From: Hungatella hathewayi
Lineage (GTDB): Bacteria > Bacillota > Clostridia > Lachnospirales > Lachnospiraceae
Assembly (NCBI GenBank): GCA_025149285.1
Contig: CP102274.1
Coordinates: 144,001 to 208,000 of the forward strand
Reading direction: 5' to 3'
Length of the DNA: 64,000 bases
Part shown: in pieces, positions 1-9,638 of the stretch
Layout: each line of letters begins with the position of its first letter
Position numbering within the stretch: the stretch's first letter is position 1
The notes under the pieces: generated by a model
The model's input: the letters and a program-made list of their open reading frames with translations, nothing else
Database searches by the model: none
Told to the model about the DNA's origin: nothing
Translations under genes and position numbers: made by a program

Positions 1-1
1 C

Positions 2-1669
2 GAGGAGATTGACAGAAGTACGGTAAATATGACTCAGGCAAACGAGATGATCGATGACAGGCTGGAAACCATTGTGAACCATTTGAAGACCACATCCGCC
101 ATGTATCTGGTCTATCCGGATATTATACAGTTTGTAAAAAATGATTTTAATATGGACCGGCCGGAATACATTACCACTTTAAGGGAACTGAGAAAAAATG
201 TAATGTCCGCGAAAATCAATCCCTACGTCTCCAGCATTACCTATTTATCCAACGGGAACAACGCCTACAGCGGTGCCGGATATAATGAGACTTATATGAA
301 GCGGATTGAAAGCTTTGCCGGGACCATGAAGGCGGAAAAGATAAAAAATATGTTGTCCCCGGTCTATGAGACAGTAATCAACCAGCAGAGTGTGAAGACG
401 ATCACCTACGGCTTTTCGCTGGTGGATACGTATACGTTTGAACCGGTGGGGGATGCCTTTATCAACCTGGATTTAAAACAGTTCGGGCAGAGTTTCATGG
501 TCTTTACAGAAGATGGAAGCATGGATACCATGGCGGTGCAGGGGGATTACGTCATTTATCAGGGACCGCGCGTGACGGATGCCATGGCAGCCGGTGTAAG
601 GCAGGCGCTTTCTGAGAAAAAGGAAGAGTTTGCAGCCAATAAAAACCAGGTGATGGACTTGAGTCTTTCCGGGGAAGACTGGCGGCTGGTGGCTACATAT
701 AATGAAGCGCTGGATTTAACCATCATCAGTATGGCGGCGGGGCGGGTGCTGAAGCTTCATATGATGCAGGGAATGGCATCCTATATCATCATTGTCGTGA
801 TTATGACCGCAGTCTTTATCGGCGTCAGTATCCTGTTGAGTGTAAAACTGACGCGGCCTATCCGGGTGCTGGAGGAGGGCATGCATCAGGTAGAAAATGG
901 GAAACTGGTCCCTATCACGCAGGAGCTGAACCGCCAGGATGATTTGGGCCGACTGATTCACGGTTTTAACAACATGACGGCAAGGCTGAAGGAAAGTATT
1001 TTGAGGGAGTATGAATCAAAAAATTTACAGAAAAAGGCGCAGATCATGATGCTGGAGAGCCAGATTAATCCTCATTTTCTGTATAATACGTTAAATGTGA
1101 TCAATTCCATTGCCATACTGGAGGACGTACCGGAGATATCCGAACTGGCGACCGGGCTGGGGGATATGTTCCGTTATAACATCAGCGGAGGAAGCCTGGT
1201 GACCGTGATGGATGAGATCACGCAGATCGAGCGTTACACCAATATTCAGAAGCTGTGTATGGCAGGACAGATCGAAGCTGTTTTTGATGTCCCGGAAGAG
1301 GTAAGAGGGAAGAAAATCCTTAAGTTCCTGCTTCAGCCGCTGGTTGAGAATTGTTTTGAACACGGTTTTTCCCGGGATAAGAGGGATGGCCGGATTGAGA
1401 TTTCAGCTTCCTCACAGGAAGGTGTCGTAACACTGACGGTAGAGGACAACGGCTCAGGAATGTCGGGAGCCCGGCTTAAGCAGCTGAAGGAAAAGTGCCG
1501 GGAGCAGGGAGCTCTGTGCCTGGATAAAGAAGAGACCGACTCCATCGGACTGCTGAATGTGAATTTTCGTTTGAAGAATTATTATGGAGAAGAGTATGGT
1601 TTGATCCTGGAGAGTGAAGAGGGACGGGGAACAAAGATTACCATCAGGATACCTGAGGGTGAAAAATAG
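2..1669 (+). CDS. Sensor histidine kinase, YesM type, 5' partial
   Basis: The reading frame is open to the window edge, so the N-terminus and first membrane segment are cut off; the first ATG in view is at 29. An extracytoplasmic sensor region of about 240 residues is followed by a membrane helix (about 250-275), a HAMP linker, the His_kinase region with NPHFLYNTLN (the H is the predicted phosphorylated residue) and an HATPase domain with VENCFEHGF and DNGSGM. It is expected to sense an extracellular sugar or envelope signal and phosphorylate the regulator encoded 21 bp downstream. The architecture is that of the YesM/LytS-type kinases that sit beside CUT1 sugar transporters. Confidence 0.93.
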   Translation, partial: EEIDRSTVNMTQANEMIDDRLETIVNHLKTTSAMYLVYPDIIQFVKNDFNMDRPEYITTLRELRKNVMSAKINPYVSSITYLSNGNNAYSGAGYNETYMKRIESFAGTMKAEKIKNMLSPVYETVINQQSVKTITYGFSLVDTYTFEPVGDAFINLDLKQFGQSFMVFTEDGSMDTMAVQGDYVIYQGPRVTDAMAAGVRQALSEKKEEFAANKNQVMDLSLSGEDWRLVATYNEALDLTIISMAAGRVLKLHMMQGMASYIIIVVIMTAVFIGVSILLSVKLTRPIRVLEEGMHQVENGKLVPITQELNRQDDLGRLIHGFNNMTARLKESILREYESKNLQKKAQIMMLESQINPHFLYNTLNVINSIAILEDVPEISELATGLGDMFRYNISGGSLVTVMDEITQIERYTNIQKLCMAGQIEAVFDVPEEVRGKKILKFLLQPLVENCFEHGFSRDKRDGRIEISASSQEGVVTLTVEDNGSGMSGARLKQLKEKCREQGALCLDKEETDSIGLLNVNFRLKNYYGEEYGLILESEEGRGTKITIRIPEGEK

Positions 1670-1690
1670 TCATAGGAAGCAGGTGAGGTC

Positions 1691-3166
1691 ATGAGGTTTG
1701 CAGTTGCGGATGATGTTCTTTTGGCCAGAAAGGCTGTGGAAAAATTAATACTGGAATGGGACCGGGACAGTACAGTCTGCTGCTCCTGTGACAATGGGGA
1801 TGAGGTTTTAAAGGTTCTGGAAGATCAGAAGGTGGATGTGCTGGTTACGGATATCCGTATGCCGGGACTGAATGGAATCGCCTTATCCGAAGTGGTGCGC
1901 CAGCGTTTTCCATCGGTGGATGTGGTTTTGGTAAGCGGTTACGCTACCTTTGATTACGCCAGGGCCGCCCTTCACAACGGAGTGCGGGATTATCTCTTAA
2001 AACCGCTGAAAAGAGAAGATCTGTTTCATACCCTGGATGCGATAAAGAAAGCGCGCGCGGAGGAAAAAAGGCAGGAAGACCTGCTCCGTGAGGTACAAAA
2101 GCGTGCCGGAAGCTTTTTGCTGCTCCGGTATTTATCCGGGGAAGAGCGCCCTGAGGATGTGCTGCCCAGGGAGATGACAGGGCTAAAAAACGGCTGCTTT
2201 TTTGCGGCTCAGATTATGGTGAAAGGCGTGAAGTTTGAGGAGCTGTCGATACGGCTTCGTGATCTGTCCTTTAGCAGAGACTTGATATTTGAGGACATCC
2301 TGCACTCTGGTGCGGGAGTTATTGTTTCCTGCGGGGAAGAACGTGCTGTGGCGGTATATGATAAGAAAATCCGGGCATTGGGCACATTGGCGGAACAGGA
2401 GAGGAAGGAGGGGCATCCGGCTGCTGTCGGGGTCAGTATGCTGCTCACCGGACCGGATTCCATAAGGGAGGCTTATTCTCAGGCGAGAAGGGCCTGTTGT
2501 CTGCGGCTCCAGGACCCGGAACGGGGATTATACCGATTTGATAACGACAGGGGAAAAGAACTGCTCTCAAAGGAAGACCTGCATTTAATCAGAAATCACC
2601 TGAATGCAAAACGGGTAAAGGAAGCAAAAGAGTTCTGCTTAAAAAAGCTGATCCAGCCGGATATGACGACGGTTCTGCAGTTGGAACAGTCATATCAGGC
2701 GCTGCTGGGCATCTGTTTCACTATGGATATGGAAGCGATTTACCGGCCTCTCTGGGACTTTGATGACATGAACGGACTTCTGGATTATATCTGCAGTATG
2801 GCGTGCTGCAGCGGGGAAACGGACCGAACCGTAAATGAAGGGGATATCATCGATGAGATTCAGGCATTCCTGGAAGATAATTATTATTGCGAGATCTCTT
2901 TAAACGAACTGGCCGCCACGAAGTATTTTATGAACCCCAACTATTTGAGCCGTCTCTTTAAGGCACGGACCGGAATGGGATTTTCTAAATATCTGTTGGG
3001 ACTGCGCATGAAAAAGGCGGAAGAACTTTTAGAGAACGGAGATATGAATATCAATGAGGTGGCGCTCATGGTGGGATATACCAGTCCCTCATATTTTATT
3101 CAGAACTTTAAGAAATATTTCGGCCGAACTCCTGGAACACAGAGAAATAAGCCTGAGCTGCGTTAA
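1691..3166 (+). CDS. Response regulator, YesN type (receiver + AraC HTH)
   Basis: The N-terminal receiver domain shows the acidic pair ADD (7-8), the phospho-acceptor Asp in VTDIRMPG (residue 54) and the Lys of LLKPL. A central linker of about 250 residues is followed by a C-terminal AraC/XylS double helix-turn-helix (about 385-488; NPNYLSRLFKARTG and VGYTSPSYFIQNFKKYFG). Its place after the histidine kinase and before the sugar-binding lipoprotein suggests it activates the transporter at 3352-6493. The length (491) is normal for YesN-like regulators. Confidence 0.94.
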   Translation: MRFAVADDVLLARKAVEKLILEWDRDSTVCCSCDNGDEVLKVLEDQKVDVLVTDIRMPGLNGIALSEVVRQRFPSVDVVLVSGYATFDYARAALHNGVRDYLLKPLKREDLFHTLDAIKKARAEEKRQEDLLREVQKRAGSFLLLRYLSGEERPEDVLPREMTGLKNGCFFAAQIMVKGVKFEELSIRLRDLSFSRDLIFEDILHSGAGVIVSCGEERAVAVYDKKIRALGTLAEQERKEGHPAAVGVSMLLTGPDSIREAYSQARRACCLRLQDPERGLYRFDNDRGKELLSKEDLHLIRNHLNAKRVKEAKEFCLKKLIQPDMTTVLQLEQSYQALLGICFTMDMEAIYRPLWDFDDMNGLLDYICSMACCSGETDRTVNEGDIIDEIQAFLEDNYYCEISLNELAATKYFMNPNYLSRLFKARTGMGFSKYLLGLRMKKAEELLENGDMNINEVALMVGYTSPSYFIQNFKKYFGRTPGTQRNKPELR

Positions 3167-3289
3167 TGTAAAAATATAAAAAAGAACGTGTAATATAAAT
3201 GTAAAATTAATGCATAATAACGAAAAAGTAATATAATTTATATGTTCTGATGTCAGTTTTGCAATATGATTCGTAAAAATAAACACTAT

Positions 3290-3327
3290 AATATGGGTAT
3301 AAGATACAAGTGACTTATACCCATATT
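3290..3327 (+). promoter_or_regulatory. 14-bp perfect inverted repeat upstream of sugar-binding protein gene
   Basis: Arms 3290-3303 and 3314-3327 are exact inverted copies with a 10-nt loop and are followed by a short T run. A TATAAT hexamer (3287-3292) overlaps the left arm. It may end the kinase/regulator transcript or serve as an operator; if transcription starts from the TATAAT, the RNA could not form the whole hairpin, which favours a DNA-binding site. Confidence 0.5.
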
Positions 3328-3351
3328 TTTCGCATGATAAGGAGGATGTCT

Positions 3352-4674
3352 ATGAAAAAAGTATTGAGTGCAGCAATGGCGGCAGTAATGGTAGTGTCCA
3401 TGGCAGGATGCGGATCAGCCGGCAAAACCGCGGAGACCACGACAGCGGCACCGGCGGCAGCCACAGAGAAAACGGAGGAGACAACGGCAGCCGACACGAA
3501 AGAGGCCGCATCGTCAGGAGAGGTGACAACGATTGAGTTCTTCCAGATGAAGGACGAAGGAACCGACTATTACACAGCGCTGATCAAGGAATTTGAGGCA
3601 CAGAACCCGGATATCAAGATCGAGTATACCAATGTTCCGGACGCAGAGACGGTTCTGATGACGAGAATGGCTTCTGACCAGGTTCCGGATGTATTTACCC
3701 ATTTCCCGCTGGATGCTTCCTTCCGGGAGCAGGTAAAGGCCGGTTACATGATGGATTTAACCGGGGAAACAATGCTTGAAAATGTGGCGGATGATATTCT
3801 GGATATCAGCCTCATCGACGGCAAATCGTATTCTGTTCCGGTATCCTTAAACATGCTGGGCGTTTACTACAACAAAGATTTATTTGATAAGGCAGGAGTT
3901 GAGATTCCCACAACCATTGAAGACTTATACAAGGTCTGTGATACGTTAAAAGCAGCCGACATCACACCGTTTACGTTCCCGGATAAGGATGTATGGACAG
4001 TCCGCCAGTTCTGTGACCGTGCCAGCGTTACCATGCTGGAAGATCCGGTAGGACTGTTTGAAGACATTGCAGCAGGAAAGACGACAGCTGCTGATTCCAG
4101 GGAACTCCGCCAGATGGGCGAGACTATCGTAAAGCTGCGCCAGTACGGCCAGGAGGATAACCTGGGAACCGGCCAGGAGCAGGCCATCGCAGATTTTGCA
4201 AACGGCAAGGCAGCCATGTTCTTCTCAGGGACCTTTGCGTACCCGGAGATTGTAAAGAGTAATCCGGATCTTCCGTTTGCCATGTTCCGTTACCCGTCAT
4301 TTAATGGAAGCAGCATCGACCGTCTGGGTGTCAACATTGATACGGCATTCAGTATCTCCGCATCGACAAAATATCCGGAAGCGGCAAAACGTTTCGTAGA
4401 GTACTGTACCAGCCCTGAAAATGCGCAGCAGTTCTCCGATTACGATGGAACTCCGTCGGCGATCAAGGGTGTCAACTTCAATAAGAGTGAGTTTGAGTCC
4501 ATGTTTAAGGATTATATCCAGACCGGTAAGACCATGAGTGTTCCATCCAACAGCTGGCCGCCGTCATTCGGTGGTGAGTACGGCAATATCTGCCAGGAAT
4601 TGATTGATACTAAGGATGTAGACCAGTGGCTTGACAACTTAAATCAGTTGATTATGGATACCTATAATAACTAA
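3352..4674 (+). CDS. ABC transporter sugar-binding lipoprotein
   Basis: The start at 3352 is preceded by AAGGAGG; an upstream in-frame ATG (3310) lies in the inverted repeat and is unlikely. The signal peptide ends in a lipobox (SMAGC), then a Thr/Ala/Glu-rich linker leads into a family 1 extracellular solute-binding fold. It would capture a sugar or oligosaccharide outside the cell and deliver it to the permeases at 4764 and 5645. The substrate cannot be told from sequence. Confidence 0.92.
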   Translation: MKKVLSAAMAAVMVVSMAGCGSAGKTAETTTAAPAAATEKTEETTAADTKEAASSGEVTTIEFFQMKDEGTDYYTALIKEFEAQNPDIKIEYTNVPDAETVLMTRMASDQVPDVFTHFPLDASFREQVKAGYMMDLTGETMLENVADDILDISLIDGKSYSVPVSLNMLGVYYNKDLFDKAGVEIPTTIEDLYKVCDTLKAADITPFTFPDKDVWTVRQFCDRASVTMLEDPVGLFEDIAAGKTTAADSRELRQMGETIVKLRQYGQEDNLGTGQEQAIADFANGKAAMFFSGTFAYPEIVKSNPDLPFAMFRYPSFNGSSIDRLGVNIDTAFSISASTKYPEAAKRFVEYCTSPENAQQFSDYDGTPSAIKGVNFNKSEFESMFKDYIQTGKTMSVPSNSWPPSFGGEYGNICQELIDTKDVDQWLDNLNQLIMDTYNN

Positions 4675-4682
4675 GATTTTAC

Positions 4683-4723
4683 GAGAGGGTGAGAATCTTG
4701 CATGCGCTGATTTCACCCTCTTT
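4683..4723 (+). terminator. Intercistronic hairpin after binding-protein gene
   Basis: GAGAGGGTGA and TCACCCTCT form a strong stem followed by TTTC, between the binding-protein gene and the first permease. Such partial terminators commonly give the binding protein higher expression than the permeases. Confidence 0.6.
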
Positions 4724-4763
4724 CTATCAGAAGAAAAGAATCGTTCAGAAAGGGTGATGGACC

Positions 4764-5642
4764 GTGAAAAACAAACCAAAACGGCCGAAGGCGGGCCGGG
4801 CTGCCTATATGGCATTTACACTGCCGGCAATTATTTTATATACGGTCTTTTTCGTGTTTTCAGTAATCTATGGAATCTACTACAGTTTTACGAACTGGAA
4901 CGGATATGCGAAGGAGTATAAATTTGTCGGTATCAACAACTACACAAGGCTGTTTTCAGACCGGGTTTTCAAACGTGCGCTGGTCTTTACGGTTGAATAC
5001 AGTGCAATTCTTGTGGTGGGAGTTATCACGATTGCGCTGATTCTGGCGGTTATTCTGTGTTCAAAGATAAAGCAGCAGACCTTTTTCCGGGCTGCCTTCT
5101 TTTTCCCGGCTACGCTGAGTCTCGTGACCATAGGCCTGGTTTTTAATGAGATCTATTACCGGGTAATTCCGCTGATCGGAAAGAGTTTCAATATTGGTTT
5201 TCTGAGCAAAAATATTTTGTCCAGCTCCTCCACGGCCATGTGGGGCATTCTCATTGTCCATATCTGGAGAAGTGTGTCCATCCCCATGGTGCTGCTGATT
5301 GCGGGAATGCAGAATATCTCCGGTGATTTGTACGAGGCGGCTGCCATCGATGGAGCCAATGGAATTCAGCGCTTCTTCCGCATCACGCTGCCTCTTCTGA
5401 TGCCGGTATTAAGCGTCTGTATCATCCTGGTGACAAAAGAAGGTCTGACGGTCTTTGATTATATCACAGTCATGACCAGCGGCGGGCCGGCGGGATCTAC
5501 GCAGTCCATAGCGTTCCTGATCTATGAAAATGCCTTCATGAACCAGAAATTCAGTTATGCGATCACCCAGTCTGTCGTTATCTTTGTTCTGGTGTGCGTC
5601 GTATCGTATTTCCAGTTCAGGACGACGAGGAAGGAGGACTGA
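4764..5642 (+). CDS. CUT1 sugar ABC permease (MalF/LacF-like)
   Basis: A six-helix membrane protein with the CUT1 EAA loop (YEAAAIDGANGIQRFFRITLPLL, about residues 190-212), which contacts the ATPase. It begins with a Lys/Arg-rich cytoplasmic tail and a start preceded by AAGGGTGATGG. It should form a heterodimer with the next gene product. No ATPase gene is encoded in this locus. Confidence 0.93.
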   Translation: MKNKPKRPKAGRAAYMAFTLPAIILYTVFFVFSVIYGIYYSFTNWNGYAKEYKFVGINNYTRLFSDRVFKRALVFTVEYSAILVVGVITIALILAVILCSKIKQQTFFRAAFFFPATLSLVTIGLVFNEIYYRVIPLIGKSFNIGFLSKNILSSSSTAMWGILIVHIWRSVSIPMVLLIAGMQNISGDLYEAAAIDGANGIQRFFRITLPLLMPVLSVCIILVTKEGLTVFDYITVMTSGGPAGSTQSIAFLIYENAFMNQKFSYAITQSVVIFVLVCVVSYFQFRTTRKED

Positions 5643-5644
5643 CC

Positions 5645-6493
5645 ATGAATGAAAAAAAGAAAAGCCGGCTGCGGCCCTCCGGTATCCTTAAGTATCTGTT
5701 CCTGGTCCTGGGCTGTCTGGTGATAGCCGCGCCCCTGTATGTGACGATTATTACTGCATTTAAGACGAGAGAGGAATCGACGGTTAATTTCTTCTCCTTT
5801 CCCAGTCAGTTCTATTTGGGAAATTTTCGCGAAATTATTGAAAAACAGAACTATTTCCGTTATTTAGGAAATACCGTTATTATTACGGTCTGTTCCCTGA
5901 TCTTAATGGCGCTTGTCATTCCCTCGCTGTCTTACGCGCTGTCACGGAACATGAGACGGTCAAAATTCTACCGTTTCTCCTATATCTATCTGGTCATCGG
6001 CCTCTTCGTGCCCTTCCAGGTAGTTATGATTCCGTTGGTGAAGATCGCCAGTTCCTTTCACATGTCCAATATCTGGGGACTGATTGTCTTAAACCTGGTG
6101 TTTGCACTGCGCGACGGCGTGTTCCTTTTTGTAGCTTATATGGACAGCGTGCCGCGGGAACTGGAGGAGAGTGCGTTTATCGACGGAGCCGGAGTGGTTC
6201 AGACGTATATCCGGATTGTGTTTCCTCTGGTAAAGCCCATGACTGCGACAATCATGATTTTAAATGGGCTTTCCGTATGGAACGACTTCATGCTTCCGCT
6301 GCTTCTGCTAAATAAATCCAAGGACAGCTGGACACTGCAGCTGTTTCAGTATAATTTTAAGACCACGTATTCCTTTGACTATAATCTGGCCTTTGCGTCA
6401 TTTCTGCTTTCCATGCTGCCGGTAATGGTTGTCTATGTGTTTGCACAGAAATATATTATTCAGGGGCTGACCACGGGCGCGGTCAAAGGCTGA
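5645..6493 (+). CDS. CUT1 sugar ABC permease (MalG/LacG-like)
   Basis: The start chosen is 5645, just after the upstream stop and preceded by GAAGGAGG; the longer frame from 5594 overlaps the previous permease. The protein shows six helices, the EAA loop ELEESAFIDGAG, and the typical C-terminal G-LTTGAVKG tail of this family. It is the partner of the 4764 permease. Confidence 0.93.
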   Translation: MNEKKKSRLRPSGILKYLFLVLGCLVIAAPLYVTIITAFKTREESTVNFFSFPSQFYLGNFREIIEKQNYFRYLGNTVIITVCSLILMALVIPSLSYALSRNMRRSKFYRFSYIYLVIGLFVPFQVVMIPLVKIASSFHMSNIWGLIVLNLVFALRDGVFLFVAYMDSVPRELEESAFIDGAGVVQTYIRIVFPLVKPMTATIMILNGLSVWNDFMLPLLLLNKSKDSWTLQLFQYNFKTTYSFDYNLAFASFLLSMLPVMVVYVFAQKYIIQGLTTGAVKG

Positions 6494-6511
6494 GTGCGAA
6501 AGGAGACCGAT

Positions 6512-7342
6512 ATGGAAATCAAATATCTTGGTACAGCCGCCGCAGAAGGGTGGCCGGCCGTGTTTTGTACCTGCGAGGCTTGTAAAAGGGCGAGAAAGCT
6601 GGGAGGAAAAAACATCAGGACCCGTTCTCAGGCTGTTGTAGACAATACAGTGCTGATCGACCTTCCGCCCGATACATATCTTCACGTCCTTCGGGAGGGC
6701 ATGGAGATTGACACGATTGAATCGGTGTTGATTACCCATTCCCATCAGGACCATTTCTATCCCATGGAGCTGCTGATGCGGGGCGAGCCGTACGCACACC
6801 GGCCAGGTGCGCCGGTTCTGACGGTTTATGGAAATGATAAGGTGGAAGCGGCATACCGGCTGGCAATGGAAATGAACGACAGTCCTACGCTTCACGCTCA
6901 GCTGGATTTCAAGCGGGTAAGACCCTTCGAACCGGTCGGTCTTCCCGGCGGATATGTGGTGACGCCGCTGGCTGCCAACCATGCAAAAGACGAAAACTGT
7001 CTCGTATACCTTCTGGAAAAGGATGGCAAACGCCTGTTTTATGGTCATGATTCGGGAAACTATCCGGAAGAGACGTGGGATTATCTGAGAGGAAAAATGA
7101 TCGGCCTTGCCAGCTTCGACTGTACCAATATAGAGGCACCTGATGGAAATTACCACATGGGGCTGCCTGACAACCGTTATGTAAAAGCACGCATGATTCG
7201 TGAGGGATGCGCCGGAGAGAACACAGTGTTTGTGATCAATCATTTCTCCCACAATGGAAAGCTGATGCACGAAGAGATCGTGGACTGTGTCCGCGAGGAC
7301 GGATTCGTGGTGGCATATGATGGTATGACGGTGGGATTCTGA
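6512..7342 (+). CDS. MBL-fold metallohydrolase, PhnP-like
   Basis: The ATG at 6512 has AGGAG 8 nt upstream. The product carries the metallo-beta-lactamase motif HSHQDH (about 75-80), a later GHDSG and a C-terminal INHFSHNG, with an early CTCEAC Cys pair as in PhnP-type phosphodiesterases. It probably hydrolyses a phosphate ester or cyclic phosphate in the cytoplasm. It follows the sugar permeases and precedes an OPA-like transporter, suggesting a phosphorylated sugar as the common substrate; that link is inference. Confidence 0.85.
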   Translation: MEIKYLGTAAAEGWPAVFCTCEACKRARKLGGKNIRTRSQAVVDNTVLIDLPPDTYLHVLREGMEIDTIESVLITHSHQDHFYPMELLMRGEPYAHRPGAPVLTVYGNDKVEAAYRLAMEMNDSPTLHAQLDFKRVRPFEPVGLPGGYVVTPLAANHAKDENCLVYLLEKDGKRLFYGHDSGNYPEETWDYLRGKMIGLASFDCTNIEAPDGNYHMGLPDNRYVKARMIREGCAGENTVFVINHFSHNGKLMHEEIVDCVREDGFVVAYDGMTVGF

Positions 7343-7344
7343 TC

Positions 7345-8619
7345 ATGGAAATGGGGGCGTGTTTAAGGAGAAAGCAGAAGGAAGTGTTTCTGTTCTGCTG
7401 GACCGGTTATTTCCTGACGTATTTCGGACGGCTGAATTTATCCGTGGCAATGAACGCCATGGCGCTGGAATTTGCCAGCGGCGCCGCGGTGATCGGCCTG
7501 ACCGGGAGTGTGTTTTTCTGGGTCTATGCGGTGGGAAAGCTGGTCAACGGTTATGCGGGGGATTATCTGGACAACAGGCATCAGGTGTTTTTCGGACTGA
7601 TGGTGTCTGGAGCTGCAAATGTGGCTATCGGGTTCGTCCACAACATATGGATCATCATCCTTTTATGGGCGGTGAACGGATTCGCGCAGAGCGCCATCTG
7701 GTGTAATATGATCAGTCTGATTGCCCACTGGTTTTACGAAGAACAGCACGCGGGAGCCGCGGTGTGGCTGTCCACCTCCATGGTGGGAGGAACGCTGGCC
7801 GGATGGGGGATCTGCGGCTTTATTATCCGGGCGGCATCCTGGCAGTGGGTATTTTTAATACCTGGCTTCGCCCTGATTCTGTTTGCATTTTTGTGGAAGA
7901 CGTATGTAAAAAATACGGCGGTGGAAGCCGGATTTACGGATTTTCAGAGCGTTCGGGTGGTGAAACCGTCCGCGGCATTTCTGGAACATGCGGACTCCTC
8001 GTCAGGCATCGGAAACCGGCTTGGGAAGTTTATACTGGCTTCAGGTCTGATCTGGATTATACTCGCCTGTCTGGCGCAGGGGGTGATCAAGGATGGAATC
8101 GGGCTGTGGGGACCGACCATGATACAGGATATCTATGGCGTGGACGCCGGCACGGCCTCATTCCTGCTGTTGTTTATACCGGTGATGAATTTTATGGGCA
8201 TCACCCTGGTGGGAATGATTCAGAGAAAACGGCTTCTGGAGGAAGAAATGCTGGTGGTGATCATGATGGTACTTTCCGTGTTTATCCTGGCTTCCCTCCG
8301 CGTCTTTATGGGGAAATCGCTGACTGCCGGGGTACTTTTATTAGGCGGCGTCAGCGCCGTGATGTACGGCGTGAATACGATTTTGCTGGGAGTATTTCCG
8401 CTTCACTTCGCAAGGGCCAATCGGGCCAGCTTCGTATCAGGGCTCCTGGATTTCTGCTCCTATGTGGCCGCCGGTCTGTCCTCGGTGTTTTCTGGGCTGG
8501 TTATCCAGCTGGGGCTGGGGTGGAACAGCGTGTTTCTGGTGTGGATGGCGCTTACGGTGATGGGGATTGGGGCGTTGGGGGTGTTTGGGTGGAAGTATAA
8601 GGCGCAGACCGGGAGATAG
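7345..8619 (+). CDS. MFS transporter, OPA (GlpT/UhpT)-like
   Basis: Twelve membrane helices, an N-terminal RKQKEVFLFCWTGYFLTYFGRLNLS typical of organophosphate:phosphate antiporters (helix 1 ending in YFGRxN), and a loop DYLDNRHQ between helices 2 and 3. It starts 2 nt after the MBL gene stop, so the two are translationally linked. It ends against a bidirectional terminator shared with the convergent gene at 8700. Substrate unknown. Confidence 0.87.
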   Translation: MEMGACLRRKQKEVFLFCWTGYFLTYFGRLNLSVAMNAMALEFASGAAVIGLTGSVFFWVYAVGKLVNGYAGDYLDNRHQVFFGLMVSGAANVAIGFVHNIWIIILLWAVNGFAQSAIWCNMISLIAHWFYEEQHAGAAVWLSTSMVGGTLAGWGICGFIIRAASWQWVFLIPGFALILFAFLWKTYVKNTAVEAGFTDFQSVRVVKPSAAFLEHADSSSGIGNRLGKFILASGLIWIILACLAQGVIKDGIGLWGPTMIQDIYGVDAGTASFLLLFIPVMNFMGITLVGMIQRKRLLEEEMLVVIMMVLSVFILASLRVFMGKSLTAGVLLLGGVSAVMYGVNTILLGVFPLHFARANRASFVSGLLDFCSYVAAGLSSVFSGLVIQLGLGWNSVFLVWMALTVMGIGALGVFGWKYKAQTGR

Positions 8620-8633
8620 AATGGAAACGGAAT

Positions 8634-8690
8634 AAGAGGGGAATAAAAAGTCATAAACTAAATGAGTCAGACTTTTTATTCCCCTCTTTT
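8634..8690. terminator. Bidirectional terminator between convergent operons
   Basis: A long, nearly perfect stem (AAGAGGGGAATAAAAAGTC and its reverse complement) with A tracts upstream and T tracts downstream, so it can act on both strands. Confidence 0.85.
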
Positions 8691-8699
8691 CCAGTGCGA

Positions 8700-9623
8700 T
8701 TATTCGATTCTGGCGGTACCACGGATCTCTTCGAGGGATGAGATTCCCATTTGCCCGGCCAGCGCTTCTAAATCCTTCAACAGGCGATGCATAAAGTCTG
8801 GTCTGGAAAGATTGGCGGAGCCAACCTGTACCGCATAGGCTCCTGCCATAATGTATTCGATCACATCCTCTGCACATGAAATACCACCGATTCCAATGAC
8901 GGGTATATCTACGGCCGTTGCCGCTCTGCGGCACATCAGGATTCCCACCGGTTTAAAGGCCGGGCCGGAAAATCCGCCGGAGCCGCCTCCGCCGCAGCGG
9001 TATGTTCCGGTCCGGATATCAATACAGGACCCGTTTAAGCTGCTGTAGCTGGTTATGGCATCGGCGCCTCCCTCCTGACAGGCCACCGATATTTCCTCTA
9101 CAGGAATATCCCCTCCGGGCACCTTAGCGATCAGCCATTTGTGTGGGGCCGCCGCACGGACACGGGCTACAAGATCTTTTAATTCATCCGGGTTCTTCCA
9201 GTAGGGGGTTCCTGGTCCGTAGGGACAGTTCAAGTTGATTTCAATGCCCATGATCCGGTCCATCTGTTCAATAGAGGCGGCCAGTTCTTCCATTTGATAT
9301 TTATCGACGGCTTTCATGTCAATAATAAGTGGTGTGGTTTCGCAGGGAAGATGTGGCAGTATCTCTTTTTCGAATTCAAAAATACTCATGTTGTTTTTAG
9401 ATAGAGCGCTGATAAATCCATTATTGGTCTTACATATTTTTTTTGCCATGGTTGGTGATCCGCTGTCTATGAACATGGAGTTTGGCATCATGGCGCCCAG
9501 TTCATTCAAATCAAAGTATCTTGCGTGTTCGATTAAGTTTCCCAGCGTAGCCGCAGCGGGCATAAGCGGATTTTTTAAGTGGATATCTCCTATGGAAGAT
9601 GGGATTGTTACATTTAAATTCAT
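8700..9623 (-). CDS. Dihydroorotate dehydrogenase-like FMN flavoprotein
   Basis: A 307-residue TIM-barrel protein of the DHOD/PreA family. GIEINLNCPYGPGT corresponds to the NxSCPN substrate loop, and IGIGGISCAEDVIEYIMAGAYAVQVGSA is the FMN phosphate-binding strand-loop-helix. The start is preceded by AGGAGG. It is translated 15 bp after the 527-residue redox partner at 9639-11222, an arrangement like the PyrD/PyrK pair, but no other pyrimidine genes are nearby, so the substrate may not be dihydroorotate. Confidence 0.8.
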   Translation of the reverse strand: MNLNVTIPSSIGDIHLKNPLMPAAATLGNLIEHARYFDLNELGAMMPNSMFIDSGSPTMAKKICKTNNGFISALSKNNMSIFEFEKEILPHLPCETTPLIIDMKAVDKYQMEELAASIEQMDRIMGIEINLNCPYGPGTPYWKNPDELKDLVARVRAAAPHKWLIAKVPGGDIPVEEISVACQEGGADAITSYSSLNGSCIDIRTGTYRCGGGGSGGFSGPAFKPVGILMCRRAATAVDIPVIGIGGISCAEDVIEYIMAGAYAVQVGSANLSRPDFMHRLLKDLEALAGQMGISSLEEIRGTARIE

Positions 9624-9638
9624 AATCAGTGGTCCCTC

